Shown here: positions 32,568-41,859 of the stretch, one piece after another | Layout of the letters: each line of letters begins with the position of its first letter | Position numbering within the stretch: position 1 is the stretch's first letter | Assembly: GCA_028280815.1 (NCBI GenBank) | Contig: JANQLC010000020.1 | Span: 1 to 43,243, forward strand | Direction of reading: 5' to 3' | DNA: 43,243 nt | Source of the DNA: Flavobacteriales bacterium | GTDB lineage: Bacteria; Bacteroidota; Bacteroidia; Flavobacteriales; JANQLC01 | Notes under the pieces: generated by a model | Databases searched by the model: none | What the model saw: the letters and a program-made list of their open reading frames with translations, nothing else | Told to the model about the DNA's origin: nothing | Position numbers and translations under genes: made by a program

Positions 32568-34091
32568 TCAGTGCTTAAAGTGACGCATGCCGGTAAAGAT
32601 CATGGGGATGCCGTGTGCGTCAGCAGCGGCTATGCTCTCCGCATCGCGAATGGAGCCCCCGGGTTGCACGATGGCTGCAATGCCTGCGTCCGCAGCAAAA
32701 TCGACGACGTCTCGAAAGGGGAAAAAGCCATCGGAAGCCAATACCAAACCCTTGGTCTGCTTTTCTTTGGCGCGCGCCACGGCGAGCTGTGCCGCCGAGA
32801 TGCGGTTGGTCTCCCCCCCGCTTATGCCCAGGGCTCGGCCGCGATAAGCGACTGCTACGGCATTGCTCTTTACGTGCTTGACCACGCGTTGGGCGAAGTG
32901 CAGGTCTTTCAGCTGTGCCTCGGTGGGCTTTACTCGGGTGACCGGCTGCCAATCCGTCGAAAAACAGTTGTCGATCTGTTGTACCAACAACCCTCCATCC
33001 ACCTTTACGCATGCCAGTCGATCGCTCAGATCGGCCTCAATCCGGATGAGCCGCAGGTTTTTCTTTTTGGAAAAGACCGCCAGGGCTTCATCGGAAAAAG
33101 CAGGGGCTGCCACGAGCTCCAAAAAGAGCCGACACAGGGATTCAGCCGTTTGGGCGTCTAACCCTCGATTAAAGGCTACAATACCGCCAAATATGGAAAT
33201 CGGATCGCAGCGGTGGGCGCCTGACCAGGCCTCGAAAGCCGTTCTCCCTAGGGCTACCCCACAAGGGATGGTGTGTTTGACCCCACAACAAGCCGGTTCT
33301 GTAAAGTCCTGTAAGAGCCTCCAGGCCATATCCATGTCGCGTAGGTTGTTAAAGGATAGCGCTTTGCCCTGCAATTGCGCAAAGTCGCGCAGGGCGCCGG
33401 GCTGTGTGGTATCGGTGTAAAAAGCAGCCTTTTGGTGGGGATTTTCGCCATAGCGCAAATCCATGCGCTTTTGAAAGGAACCCTGGAAGTAGGCCGGCAT
33501 TTCCTCCCCCAGGAGCCGCTTGGAAATGGCCGCATCGTAGGCGGCTGTAAGATTGAATGCCTTACCCGCGAGATACTTGCGGGTTTCCAGCGCGGTGTCG
33601 CCTCGCATTTTGATCTCCTCCATCACCCAATCGTAATCGGATACATCGGAGATGACCGTCACATCGAAAAAGGATTTGGCCGCTGCGCGGAGCATCGCAG
33701 GTCCCCCGATGTCGATGAATTCGACCAGCTCCTCCAACACCATATCGCTGTTGGCATTTTCAAAAAACGGATATAGGTTGACCACCACCATACCGATGGG
33801 TTCGATGTGGAGATCCGAAAGGGTTTGCATGTGTTCGGCCCGCTTTCGCTTGGCCAGTATGCCCGCGTGCACATAGGGGCTCAAGGTTTTCACGCGCCCG
33901 TTTAGAATGGCTGGAAAATGGGTTAGCTCGGCCACATCGATGGCGTCGATCCCCTTGGCTTTGAGATGGGCCAAGGTGCCGCCGGTGGAGATGAGCTGGT
34001 AGCCTTGGGCGAATAAAAAGCCAGCCAATTCTGCGATGTGCGCCTTGTCTGAAACGCTCAGTAAAGCATTTTTTCTTATCCCTGCTCTCAT
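32568..34091 (-). CDS. purH: Bifunctional AICAR transformylase / IMP cyclohydrolase
   Basis: 507 residues from the ATG at 34091 (MRAGIRKNALLSVSDKA), with an AGAAGG ribosome-binding site upstream. It performs the last two steps of IMP synthesis. Residues 1-190 are the MGS-like cyclohydrolase (STGGTLAHLKAKGI; GRVKTLSPYVHAGIL); residues 190-507 are the formyltransferase (MDLRYGENPHQKAA; SFNNLRDMDMAWRLL; GETNRISAAQLAVARA; SDGFFPFRD). The catalytic Lys-His appears as VKHTIPCGVALG, with Ile where the family normally has Asn (KHxNPCG). Last gene of the purine operon, 70 bp after purN. Confidence 0.97.
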   Translation of the reverse strand: MRAGIRKNALLSVSDKAHIAELAGFLFAQGYQLISTGGTLAHLKAKGIDAIDVAELTHFPAILNGRVKTLSPYVHAGILAKRKRAEHMQTLSDLHIEPIGMVVVNLYPFFENANSDMVLEELVEFIDIGGPAMLRAAAKSFFDVTVISDVSDYDWVMEEIKMRGDTALETRKYLAGKAFNLTAAYDAAISKRLLGEEMPAYFQGSFQKRMDLRYGENPHQKAAFYTDTTQPGALRDFAQLQGKALSFNNLRDMDMAWRLLQDFTEPACCGVKHTIPCGVALGRTAFEAWSGAHRCDPISIFGGIVAFNRGLDAQTAESLCRLFLELVAAPAFSDEALAVFSKKKNLRLIRIEADLSDRLACVKVDGGLLVQQIDNCFSTDWQPVTRVKPTEAQLKDLHFAQRVVKHVKSNAVAVAYRGRALGISGGETNRISAAQLAVARAKEKQTKGLVLASDGFFPFRDVVDFAADAGIAAIVQPGGSIRDAESIAAADAHGIPMIFTGMRHFKH

Positions 34092-34161
34092 TGGATATAC
34101 CTTCTCATTAGAGCGCGCGGAAAGCACAGCTGACTACACACCTATTAATCCGATATTTCGA

Positions 34162-34758
34162 TCAACCGACGATACGAGCACCCCGCTCCGCCATCAGCTT
34201 TTGGATGGCACCTACCAAAAGGGGATGCTCTATCCGCTGTATCTTTTGTTGCAAGCTGTCCGGGCTTTCCCCAGGGGAAAGCCGCAACCTTTGCTGTGCG
34301 ATGATTTCGCCTTTGTCCACGCCGGCGGTCACATAGTGCACCGTGGCACCGCTCTCTTTTTCTCCGTTTTCTATAACCGCTCGGTGCACCCTTTTCCCAT
34401 AAAACCCCTTGCCCCCGTATTGGGGGAGCAAAGCCGGATGCAAGTTGATGACTTTGCCCACCCATTTTTTACAGAATTCAGCCGACAATATGGACAAAAA
34501 TCCCGCCAGGACGATTAAATCCACCCGACCGGCCAGCCAGCGGTGAATGTTTTCGGAAATCTGCTCATCACGCTTCAATTGAAAACTGGGAATGCCAGCC
34601 GCCGCCGCGCGCTGCAGCCCATAGGCCTTACGATCGGCGATCGCGCATTCGATACGGGCTCGCAATTGGCCCGAACGCACGGCGTCGATAAGGGCTTGCA
34701 GGTTGGAGCCCCGGCCAGAAATCAATACGGCCAATCGGAATGGCTGTTCATCGCGCAT
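34162..34758 (-). CDS. purN: Phosphoribosylglycinamide formyltransferase (folate-dependent)
   Basis: 198 residues. It transfers formyl from 10-formyl-THF to GAR. Motifs are SGRGSNLQALIDA (phosphate loop), VLAGFLSIL, INLHPALLPQYGGKGFYG and HYVTAGVDKGEI, containing the catalytic Asn/His/Asp set. The start overlaps the end of purM by 11 bp. Length is typical (190-215). Confidence 0.96.
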   Translation of the reverse strand: MRDEQPFRLAVLISGRGSNLQALIDAVRSGQLRARIECAIADRKAYGLQRAAAAGIPSFQLKRDEQISENIHRWLAGRVDLIVLAGFLSILSAEFCKKWVGKVINLHPALLPQYGGKGFYGKRVHRAVIENGEKESGATVHYVTAGVDKGEIIAQQRLRLSPGESPDSLQQKIQRIEHPLLVGAIQKLMAERGARIVG

Positions 34759-35755
34759 GTAAAATCAACTTTTGGTCACCCGTCTCGACCCGGCCGAGCA
34801 CAAAACAGGGTACTCCCTGTGCCTCGAGGATGTCCTTTGCCTTTTCCAGTTGTGCTGGCGCCACCACCACCACCATGCCCACCCCCATATTGAAGGTGGC
34901 GTACATCTCTGCATCGGCAACCGCTGCACGCGACTGGATATGTCTAAAAATTTCGGGGATGCGTATGGCTTTCAAATCCAGTACTGCCGTCAGTCCCTGG
35001 GGCATGATGCGCGGCAGGTTTTCGGGGATCCCCCCACCGGTGATGTGCGCCAGGCCGTGGACGGCTACACCGCAGTCGAGCAGGGCGTGGATGGCGTGGT
35101 GGTAGAGCCGAGTGGGGGTGAGCAGGGTTTTGTACAGGGGTTTGCCCGCAAACTGCGCCCAAAAGTCGGGCAAGGCTTTTCGGACCAAGGAAAAGCCATT
35201 GCTGTGGAGCCCCGAAGAAGACAAACCTAAAATCGCATCGCCTTCAGAAATTTTCATTCCCGTGATCATTTCATCTCTTTCGACCACGCCGACACAGAAG
35301 CCCGCTATATCGAAATCCCCTTCCCGATAGAGCCCCGGCATCTCGGCGGTTTCGCCGCCCACCAGTGCGGTACCGGTCTCCCGACAAGCCCTGGCCATAC
35401 CCTTGACGATTTCAGCTGCCACTTCGGGGTCCAACTGGCCACAAGCGAGATAATCGAGAAAGAAGAGGGGCTTGGCCCCGTGGCACAAAATGTCGTTCGC
35501 ACACATGGCAAAGCAATCGATGCCGATGGCATCGTATCGGCCCACGGCAGTGGCCACCTTCAGTTTGGTGCCTACCCCATCGGTGCCGGAAACCAAGACG
35601 GGTACCCGGTAGCCCGACAGCTCGTAGAGGGCGCCAAAGCTGCCCAGTTCGCTCAACACATGGGGGCTTGAGGTGGACTCGACCGCCTCGCGGATCGCCC
35701 TTAGGGTTCGGTAACCGGCGTCCTTGTCCACACCGGCGTCCTTATAGGTCAGCAT
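34748..35755 (-). CDS. purM: Phosphoribosylformylglycinamidine cyclo-ligase (AIR synthetase)
   Basis: 335 residues. It closes FGAM to AIR with ATP. Motifs are SGTDGVGTKLKVA, MCANDILCHGAKPLFFLDYLA, ALVGGETAEMPGLY and GLSSSGLHSNGFSLVRK, all of the PurM/SelD ATPase family. It overlaps purF by 14 bp and purN by 11 bp. Start MLTYKDAGVDKDAG is the family norm. Confidence 0.97.
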   Translation of the reverse strand: MLTYKDAGVDKDAGYRTLRAIREAVESTSSPHVLSELGSFGALYELSGYRVPVLVSGTDGVGTKLKVATAVGRYDAIGIDCFAMCANDILCHGAKPLFFLDYLACGQLDPEVAAEIVKGMARACRETGTALVGGETAEMPGLYREGDFDIAGFCVGVVERDEMITGMKISEGDAILGLSSSGLHSNGFSLVRKALPDFWAQFAGKPLYKTLLTPTRLYHHAIHALLDCGVAVHGLAHITGGGIPENLPRIMPQGLTAVLDLKAIRIPEIFRHIQSRAAVADAEMYATFNMGVGMVVVVAPAQLEKAKDILEAQGVPCFVLGRVETGDQKLILHAR

Positions 35756-37217
35756 GGGCTAATCGATTTTTTTTCTCATCGGGCGAGACGGGATAGCGCT
35801 CTGTAAAACAACCGAAGCAGTGGTTCGGGCTGCCCAGCATTTCTACGAGGCTTTCCATAGGCAAAAAGTCTAAGGAATCCACGCCCAGGTAAGTCGCCAA
35901 TTCCCCCTTGTCCATACGCGCCGAAATCAAGGCTTTTTTATCGGGGGTATCGATCCCCAAAAAGCAGGGTGCCACGATGGGGGGCGAGGCGCTGCGCAGG
36001 TGAATTTCTTCAGCGCCCGCTTCGCGCAGCATTTTGACCAATCGCTTGCTCGTAGTGCCGCGCACGATGGAATCATCTAAGACGACCATCCGCTTGCCGC
36101 TTACCTGGGAGGGGATCGGGTTGAGTTTCAGGTCGACCACCCGTTCGCGCATCTCCTGGGTGGGCACGATGAAAGAGCGACTCATATAGCGGTTCTTCAC
36201 GAGGATAGGGCGAAACGGAATACCAGAGGCTTTGGCGTAACCGATGGCTGAAGGCACGCCGGAATCGGGGACGCCGACCACCACGTCGGCCGCCACCGGA
36301 CTTTGTTCAAAGAGCTCTTCGCCAGCCCGAACGCGGAGCTCATAGACATCCCTGTTTTCAATTCTCGAATCCGGACGTGCGAAATAGATGTATTCAAACG
36401 AACAGATGCGGTGCCTCGGCCGGTCAGCATAACGGATGGATCGCAGGCCCTGCGCATCGACGATGACCAGTTCCCCGGGTTCCAAATCCCGGGTATAGGT
36501 AGCACCCACGGCATCTAAGCCACAGGTTTCCGAGCTGAATACGCGGGTATCGGCACCCAACTCACCCATGCAGAGCGGGCGAATGCCATTCGGATCCCGA
36601 AAGGCGAGCAGCGAATCGGGGGTTAGGGCCAAAACGGAATAGGCACCCCGAATCGCTTCAGTCGTCCGCCTAACCGCTTGCTCAATACCCTTTGAAAGCT
36701 GTTTTTGCATCAGGCGCAAGATGACCTCCGCGTCGGAAGTGGCCAGAAACCCGATCCCTTCTCGCTCCAATGCGGTACGCAGGGCTTGATCGTTCACCAG
36801 GTTTCCATTTTGCACGATGGAGAGCAGCGGCTCACCCCGGTCGTCCTGTGCATATAGGGGCTGGAAATTCACCGTCCGACTGTCTCCCGAAGTGGTGTAA
36901 CGGGTGTGTCCAATGGCAGCATTTCCCTGAAATTGGTCGATGTGGGTAATGGACTTAAAGGCGTCCAAAACCAACCCTTCGCGCTTAAAGGTATGGATTT
37001 TCCCATCGCGTGCTACGGAGAGGCCACAGGCTTCCTGTCCGCGATGCTGTAACGCAAACATACCGAATTGCGCCAGCGAAAAGGTATCGATACGACGGGG
37101 GGCATAGACCCCAAAAATGCCGCACGCCTCCTGTATGGCATCCCAGGGTTCCCCTTCCGAAAACCGCCGGTAGTAATCGGAGCGAAATAGCTGAGTCCAC
37201 TGTGCTTTTGTGTGCAT
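35742..37217 (-). CDS. purF: Amidophosphoribosyltransferase, Bacillus-type with Fe-S ligands
   Basis: 491 residues from the ATG at 37217; a TTG at 37238 would overlap purC by 4 bp and is an alternative. It catalyses the committed step, PRPP plus glutamine to phosphoribosylamine. The catalytic Cys32 (EACGIFGVYA) would be exposed by removal of a propeptide. The four Cys ligands of the 4Fe-4S cluster of the B. subtilis-type enzyme are recognisable: CSFEYIYFARPDS, APCFLGIDTP and the pair in HCFGCFTERYP. The PRPP loop is KRMVVLDDSIVRGTTSKR. Propeptide plus cluster suggests oxygen-sensitive control of stability, as known for B. subtilis PurF. Confidence 0.96.
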   Translation of the reverse strand: MHTKAQWTQLFRSDYYRRFSEGEPWDAIQEACGIFGVYAPRRIDTFSLAQFGMFALQHRGQEACGLSVARDGKIHTFKREGLVLDAFKSITHIDQFQGNAAIGHTRYTTSGDSRTVNFQPLYAQDDRGEPLLSIVQNGNLVNDQALRTALEREGIGFLATSDAEVILRLMQKQLSKGIEQAVRRTTEAIRGAYSVLALTPDSLLAFRDPNGIRPLCMGELGADTRVFSSETCGLDAVGATYTRDLEPGELVIVDAQGLRSIRYADRPRHRICSFEYIYFARPDSRIENRDVYELRVRAGEELFEQSPVAADVVVGVPDSGVPSAIGYAKASGIPFRPILVKNRYMSRSFIVPTQEMRERVVDLKLNPIPSQVSGKRMVVLDDSIVRGTTSKRLVKMLREAGAEEIHLRSASPPIVAPCFLGIDTPDKKALISARMDKGELATYLGVDSLDFLPMESLVEMLGSPNHCFGCFTERYPVSPDEKKNRLAHADL

Positions 37218-37234
37218 GATGAGGATTCGCGGTT

Positions 37235-37960
37235 TCAATCTGTTCGTTCCAATCGCTGCAGCACTTCGGCATAAGCCTCCCCCACGGCGCCCAAATCCCG
37301 GCGAAAGCGATCCTTATCGAGCTTCTTCAGCGTCAGCCTATCCCACAGGCGACAGGTATCCGGACTGATTTCGTCGGCGAGCAAGAGATCGCCCCTTGCG
37401 CCTTTGCCAAACTCGAGTTTGCAATCGACCAAGACGATGCCCACGCGATCGAATTCCGCTTGTAACAAAGCGTTGATCCGCCTTGCTCGGGCATAAATTT
37501 GCTTCAGTTCAGCATAAGTGGTCACCCCCAAAGCGACGGCGTGATCCTCGTTGATCAAGGGATCGCCCAAGGCATCGTCCTTGTAGCACAGGTCGCAAAT
37601 GCTGTTTGGCGGCCGGGTCCCCTCTTTGATGCCGAGTCGTCGGGCCATGCTGCCGGCTATCCAGTTGCGGGGGATCACCTCCAAGGGAATGATCGCTACG
37701 CGCTTGCAGCACTGTTCTCGATCGCTCAGCTTTTCGATGAAGTGGGTGGCGATTCCATTTCGCGCCAACAGCTGAAACAGGTAGGCGCTAATCGCATTGT
37801 TGAATACGCCTTTGTCCGCTATTGCACCCCGCTTTTGCGCATTGTAGGCTGTCGCATCATCGCTGTAGTGAATGATGACTTCATCCGGCCGCTCGGTGCT
37901 ATAAACCCGCTTGGCTTTGCCCGCATAGAGTAAATCTCGCTTTTCTGCTCGGTCGCTCAT
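37235..37960 (-). CDS. purC: Phosphoribosylaminoimidazole-succinocarboxamide synthase
   Basis: 241 residues from the ATG at 37960 (MSDRAEKRDLLYAGKAKRVY); 17 upstream residues in frame look unrelated. It ligates aspartate to CAIR. Motifs are YAGKAKRVYST, NAQKRGAIADKGVFNN, IPLEVIPRNWIAGS, LINEDHAVALGV, LVDCKLEFGK and ISPDTCRLWD. Its upstream gap to purL is 82 bp. Bacterial short-type length (235-245). Confidence 0.97.
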   Translation of the reverse strand: MSDRAEKRDLLYAGKAKRVYSTERPDEVIIHYSDDATAYNAQKRGAIADKGVFNNAISAYLFQLLARNGIATHFIEKLSDREQCCKRVAIIPLEVIPRNWIAGSMARRLGIKEGTRPPNSICDLCYKDDALGDPLINEDHAVALGVTTYAELKQIYARARRINALLQAEFDRVGIVLVDCKLEFGKGARGDLLLADEISPDTCRLWDRLTLKKLDKDRFRRDLGAVGEAYAEVLQRLERTD

Positions 37961-38042
37961 GTCATTTGCCGTTTGGGCGCTTCGCAACCCAGGGATACGT
38001 CCGCATGCCAAAAAAACTGTGATCCCACCATCGCTTCAACCG

Positions 38043-41000
38043 CTATGTAAAATGAGAGACGCCATTCTGAAAAATATCGTGATGCGAGGCGCCGGGAATG
38101 TTTTGCATAAGGCCTTCCTCGTAGCGCTCTGCATGTCCCATGCGGCCCAATATTTGCCCACATGGGCTGGTGATGCCCTCTATGCCCAATAGGGAACCAC
38201 TGGGATTCTGCGGTCGTGCAAAGGCTGGCGTGCCGATCTCGGCGGTGTATTGGGTAGCGATTTGACCCTTTTCAACCAGGGCTTTGATCACCTTCTCGCC
38301 CGCCACAAAGCGCCCTTCTCCATGGGATATGGGTATGATGAATTCGCGGTCTTTCATCCCCTGCAACCAGGGAGAAAACGCATTGACCACGCGCACTCGG
38401 ACCATCTGAGAGCGGTGCAAGCCGATACGGTTACAGGCTAAGGCAGGCGAATCGGCTTGCAGGCTGCGCACTTCACCATAAGGCAGCAAGCCGCTCCGAA
38501 CCAAGGCCTGAAAGCCATTGCATACCCCCAAAATCAAAGCGCCCCGCGTCAACGACTTCTGAACCTCTTCGCGAATATAGGGATTTCGCAGCACGGTTGC
38601 GATAAACTTACCCGATCCATCGGGTTCATCGGCTGCGCTAAAGCCACCGGGGATGCAGATGATCTGTGCCGCTCTGATGGCTCGTCCCATTCGTCTGATG
38701 GATTCGGCTGTGGATTGGGGGCTCAGATTTTGAAATACGAAATCCGCTGGGGTAGCCCCTGCAGCGCGAAAAGCCCTGGCGACATCACACTCGGAATTGG
38801 TGCCCGGAAATACGGTGATCAACACCCGAGGTCTCCCAAAATGCCGGCTGGTCACAGGCTGTTTTACCGCCGGGCTAAGCGGCACATCCCATTCGGGCGC
38901 CGGCGGCGCCTGCACGGGAAAAATCGATTCCAACGGTGCTTTCCAGGCTTGCTTCACCACGGATATGGGCATCTCAATACCGTTAAAGACAAAGGTTTTG
39001 GAATGGGGAACAGTCTCTCCCAATATGTGGAAGGCCTCGGCCGCTGCGGGTTTTTCGCGGGACTGAAAGACCAGGGCACCGGGCAGGTATTTCATCAGGG
39101 GCAAATCGGTGGAAATCCGAAGGCCTACTTCATTTCCAAAGGCCATCAGGCTGAGCGTCTCAGCCAATCCCCCCACCTTTACCGCCATGGCAGCCCCAAT
39201 CGTTCCGTCTTTCACCCGCTGGTAAAAACCTCGGTAAGCCTCGGTGAGTCGTCTGACATCGGGTAAAAAGTCGGCATCATATGTGGGGATGAAGGCGCAT
39301 AAGTAACCCGATTCGGCGGGCAGCGTAGCTGGGGTGGCGCATGAGACCCGGGCGGGGCAGACGGCAAACGAAATCAGGGTAGGTGGCACGTGCAGATCTC
39401 GGTAGCTGCCGCTCATGCTGTCTTTCCCACCGATGGCGGGAATTTGAAAATCCCGTTGCGCCTGGAGGGCTCCGAGCAGGGCAGCCAGCGGCTTACCCCA
39501 CTTTTGGGCGTCCGTGCCCAAACGCTCGTAATAGGACTGAAAAGACAGGCGAATGGCCGGGTAGTGTCCCCCGCCGGCGACGACCTTTGCGATGGAATCC
39601 AAGACGGCAAAGTAGCCGCCATGGTAGCAGCTCCAGCGACTCACCACCGGTGAAAAGCCCCAGGCAGCCATGCTGGTCGTATGAGTGACCCCCTGGGTGG
39701 GTACCTTTTGAATGCTGACATCTTCGGGGGTATCCCCCGTCTGGCCACCCAGGGGAAAGAGGACCGTACCCCGACCGATACTGGCATCGAATTGCTCCTT
39801 CAACCCCCTTTGCGAACCGTGGTTGAGCGCTTGGAACCGGTCGAGGTAAGCGGCTTTCGTAAATTGCGCCTCGGTGAAAGGCGTATTTCCTAGCCCATCG
39901 GTCACGCAGGCCTGCGCTCGTTTGCGCAGGCCGTTGGTATCTAAAAAACGCCGGTCTAAGGCTGCGATTTCACGTCCCTGCCAGTTCAGGGTCAGCTGCG
40001 CCTTTTCGGTTACCCTCGCTACGGCGGTGGCTTCGAGATTTTCTGCTACAGCGCATTCGATAAAGCGCCGTGCATCTTCGGGAGCTACGACGACTGCGAG
40101 CCGCTCCTGGGATTCGGAAAGGGCGCGTTCCGTACCGTTGAGCCCCTGGTATTTAACCGGAATCGCATCCAGGTCGATTTGAACCCCGCGTGCGAGCTCT
40201 CCGATGGCCACTGAAATGCCCCCAGCGCCCAAGTCGTTGCAGCGCTTAATCAGGCGGATTACCTCTTCTTTGCGGAAGAGTCGTTGCAACTTGCGCCCTA
40301 TGGGCGCGTTGCCCTTTTGCACTTCGGCGCGCAAGGCTTCTATCGCCTCGCCATCCTGCAATTTTGAGGAACCACTGGCGCCCCCGATGCCATCGCGACC
40401 CGTACGGCCGCCCAACAACAGGATTACATCGCCGGGACTGGGCGTCTCGCGCCGCACCCAATCCCGCTTTACCGCCCCGACCGCGAAACCCACTTCCATC
40501 CGCTTGGCGCGGTAGCCCGCATCGTAAATCTCGTGAACCTGGGTGGTGGGAACGCCGATCTGGTTGCCGTATGCGCTATACCCCTGTGCCGCCTCGGTCG
40601 TGATCTTTTTGGTGGGCAGTTTTCCAGCCGGCGTTCGATCGGGCACATTCATCAATGGACTGGCGCTGCCGCTGAGGCGCATCGCCTGAAAGACAAAAGC
40701 CCTGCCGCTGAGCGGATCGCGAATCGCACCCCCAATACAGCTGCTCGCACCCCCATAAGGATCCACCTCGGTGGGGTGATTGTGGGTTTCATTCTTAAAC
40801 TGCAGCAACCAGGGTTCGGTCTGGCCGTCTTCGTCCACATCGATCACGATGGAACAGGCATTGACCTCTGCTGAAATGTCCAAATTGTCAACCCGACCGC
40901 TGTGGGCGAGCTGCTTAGCCATAATCGTAGCCAAGTCCATCAGTCGAACGGGCTTCTGAATCCCCAAATCCTCGCGCAACGAGAGATAGTAATCCCAGGT

Positions 41001-41711
41001 TTGCCGGATGCGCCTCTCGAATTTCGAATCGATGGTTATCGCCGTGATCTCGGTCTCAAAGGTGCTGTGGCGGCAGTGGTCGCTCCAATAGTTGTCCAAA
41101 ACCCTGAGCTCGGTCTCCGTAGGGTCTCGACCGATGGATTGAAAGTGATTTTGAATATAGGCCAAGTCGGCCATGCCGATGGAAAGCCCATAGGCCCGAT
41201 GCAGATCTCGGCGTTGGGACTCGTCGAAATGGGTAAAACCGGTGACGGCAGATACGGGCTCTGATTCGGGTGGGACCACCAACGCCAATACATTTAAATC
41301 CTTTTCTCGGGATTCGATGGGATTGATCAGCTGGCCTCTTATCTTTTGAAAGCCTTTATCCGATATACCTGCAAAGGTGTAGAGCACAGCGGTTTTTACG
41401 CTGATGGTACGTAAGCCGAGGAGCTGAAAGCACTGAACTGCTGCATCCGCCCGCGGGTCGTATTGGCCGGGTAGGCATTCTACGGCGAGGTAGTGCGTGG
41501 GCAATGTCAACGTCCGGCGCAAAATATCCGTCACCGGATCGGCCAAAATTTCCAAGGCTTGGGTTGGAAAGGCGTCGGCAGAAAGCCCGAATATGTCGTA
41601 AACCCTATATCGGGTGAGGGATTCGACGGCTGTGTGCTGGCCTAAAACCTCGAGAAGCGGGTCAGTCGCTTCAAAAGCGGTTTTCTTTTCCACAAAAATC
41701 CGAAATCTCAT
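38043..41711 (-). CDS. purL: Phosphoribosylformylglycinamidine synthase, large single-chain type
   Basis: 1222 residues from the ATG at 41711 (MRFRIFVEKK). It converts FGAR to FGAM using glutamine and ATP. This is the proteobacterial/eukaryotic-type PurL with fused glutaminase rather than the PurS/PurL/PurQ set. An N-terminal PurS-like region (1-~150) is followed by two AIRS-type halves (FKNETHNHPTEVDPYGGASS at about 310; GGKDSMSGSYRD at about 760) and a C-terminal class I glutaminase (VLITVFPGTNSECDVARAF; GVCNGFQALVRSGLLP with Cys near 1060; FIIPISHGEGRF). First gene of the purine operon, with a -7 element about 77 nt upstream. Confidence 0.97.
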   Translation of the reverse strand: MRFRIFVEKKTAFEATDPLLEVLGQHTAVESLTRYRVYDIFGLSADAFPTQALEILADPVTDILRRTLTLPTHYLAVECLPGQYDPRADAAVQCFQLLGLRTISVKTAVLYTFAGISDKGFQKIRGQLINPIESREKDLNVLALVVPPESEPVSAVTGFTHFDESQRRDLHRAYGLSIGMADLAYIQNHFQSIGRDPTETELRVLDNYWSDHCRHSTFETEITAITIDSKFERRIRQTWDYYLSLREDLGIQKPVRLMDLATIMAKQLAHSGRVDNLDISAEVNACSIVIDVDEDGQTEPWLLQFKNETHNHPTEVDPYGGASSCIGGAIRDPLSGRAFVFQAMRLSGSASPLMNVPDRTPAGKLPTKKITTEAAQGYSAYGNQIGVPTTQVHEIYDAGYRAKRMEVGFAVGAVKRDWVRRETPSPGDVILLLGGRTGRDGIGGASGSSKLQDGEAIEALRAEVQKGNAPIGRKLQRLFRKEEVIRLIKRCNDLGAGGISVAIGELARGVQIDLDAIPVKYQGLNGTERALSESQERLAVVVAPEDARRFIECAVAENLEATAVARVTEKAQLTLNWQGREIAALDRRFLDTNGLRKRAQACVTDGLGNTPFTEAQFTKAAYLDRFQALNHGSQRGLKEQFDASIGRGTVLFPLGGQTGDTPEDVSIQKVPTQGVTHTTSMAAWGFSPVVSRWSCYHGGYFAVLDSIAKVVAGGGHYPAIRLSFQSYYERLGTDAQKWGKPLAALLGALQAQRDFQIPAIGGKDSMSGSYRDLHVPPTLISFAVCPARVSCATPATLPAESGYLCAFIPTYDADFLPDVRRLTEAYRGFYQRVKDGTIGAAMAVKVGGLAETLSLMAFGNEVGLRISTDLPLMKYLPGALVFQSREKPAAAEAFHILGETVPHSKTFVFNGIEMPISVVKQAWKAPLESIFPVQAPPAPEWDVPLSPAVKQPVTSRHFGRPRVLITVFPGTNSECDVARAFRAAGATPADFVFQNLSPQSTAESIRRMGRAIRAAQIICIPGGFSAADEPDGSGKFIATVLRNPYIREEVQKSLTRGALILGVCNGFQALVRSGLLPYGEVRSLQADSPALACNRIGLHRSQMVRVRVVNAFSPWLQGMKDREFIIPISHGEGRFVAGEKVIKALVEKGQIATQYTAEIGTPAFARPQNPSGSLLGIEGITSPCGQILGRMGHAERYEEGLMQNIPGASHHDIFQNGVSHFT

Positions 41712-41787
41712 GGCTGGCGTACTGCCTTTGCTCGAAAGCGGCTCACCCATTCGGGGTCTTGCGACACGGCGCGATGCGCTTAGCGTA

Positions 41788-41816
41788 CAAAATTAAGAAT
41801 TCAGCTGCAATTCAAA
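41788..41816 (-). promoter_or_regulatory. Promoter for the purine operon (TTTG-N17-TAATTTTG)
   Basis: On the minus strand TTTG (41813-41816) and TAATTTTG (41788-41795), 17 nt apart. Predicted leader about 70 nt. No purine riboswitch fold or PurR-like operator is recognised in the leader. Confidence 0.5.
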
Positions 41817-41859
41817 TAAGCAAAACGGACTTTTTAAGCCCTCAAAGACGCCAAGGCGT

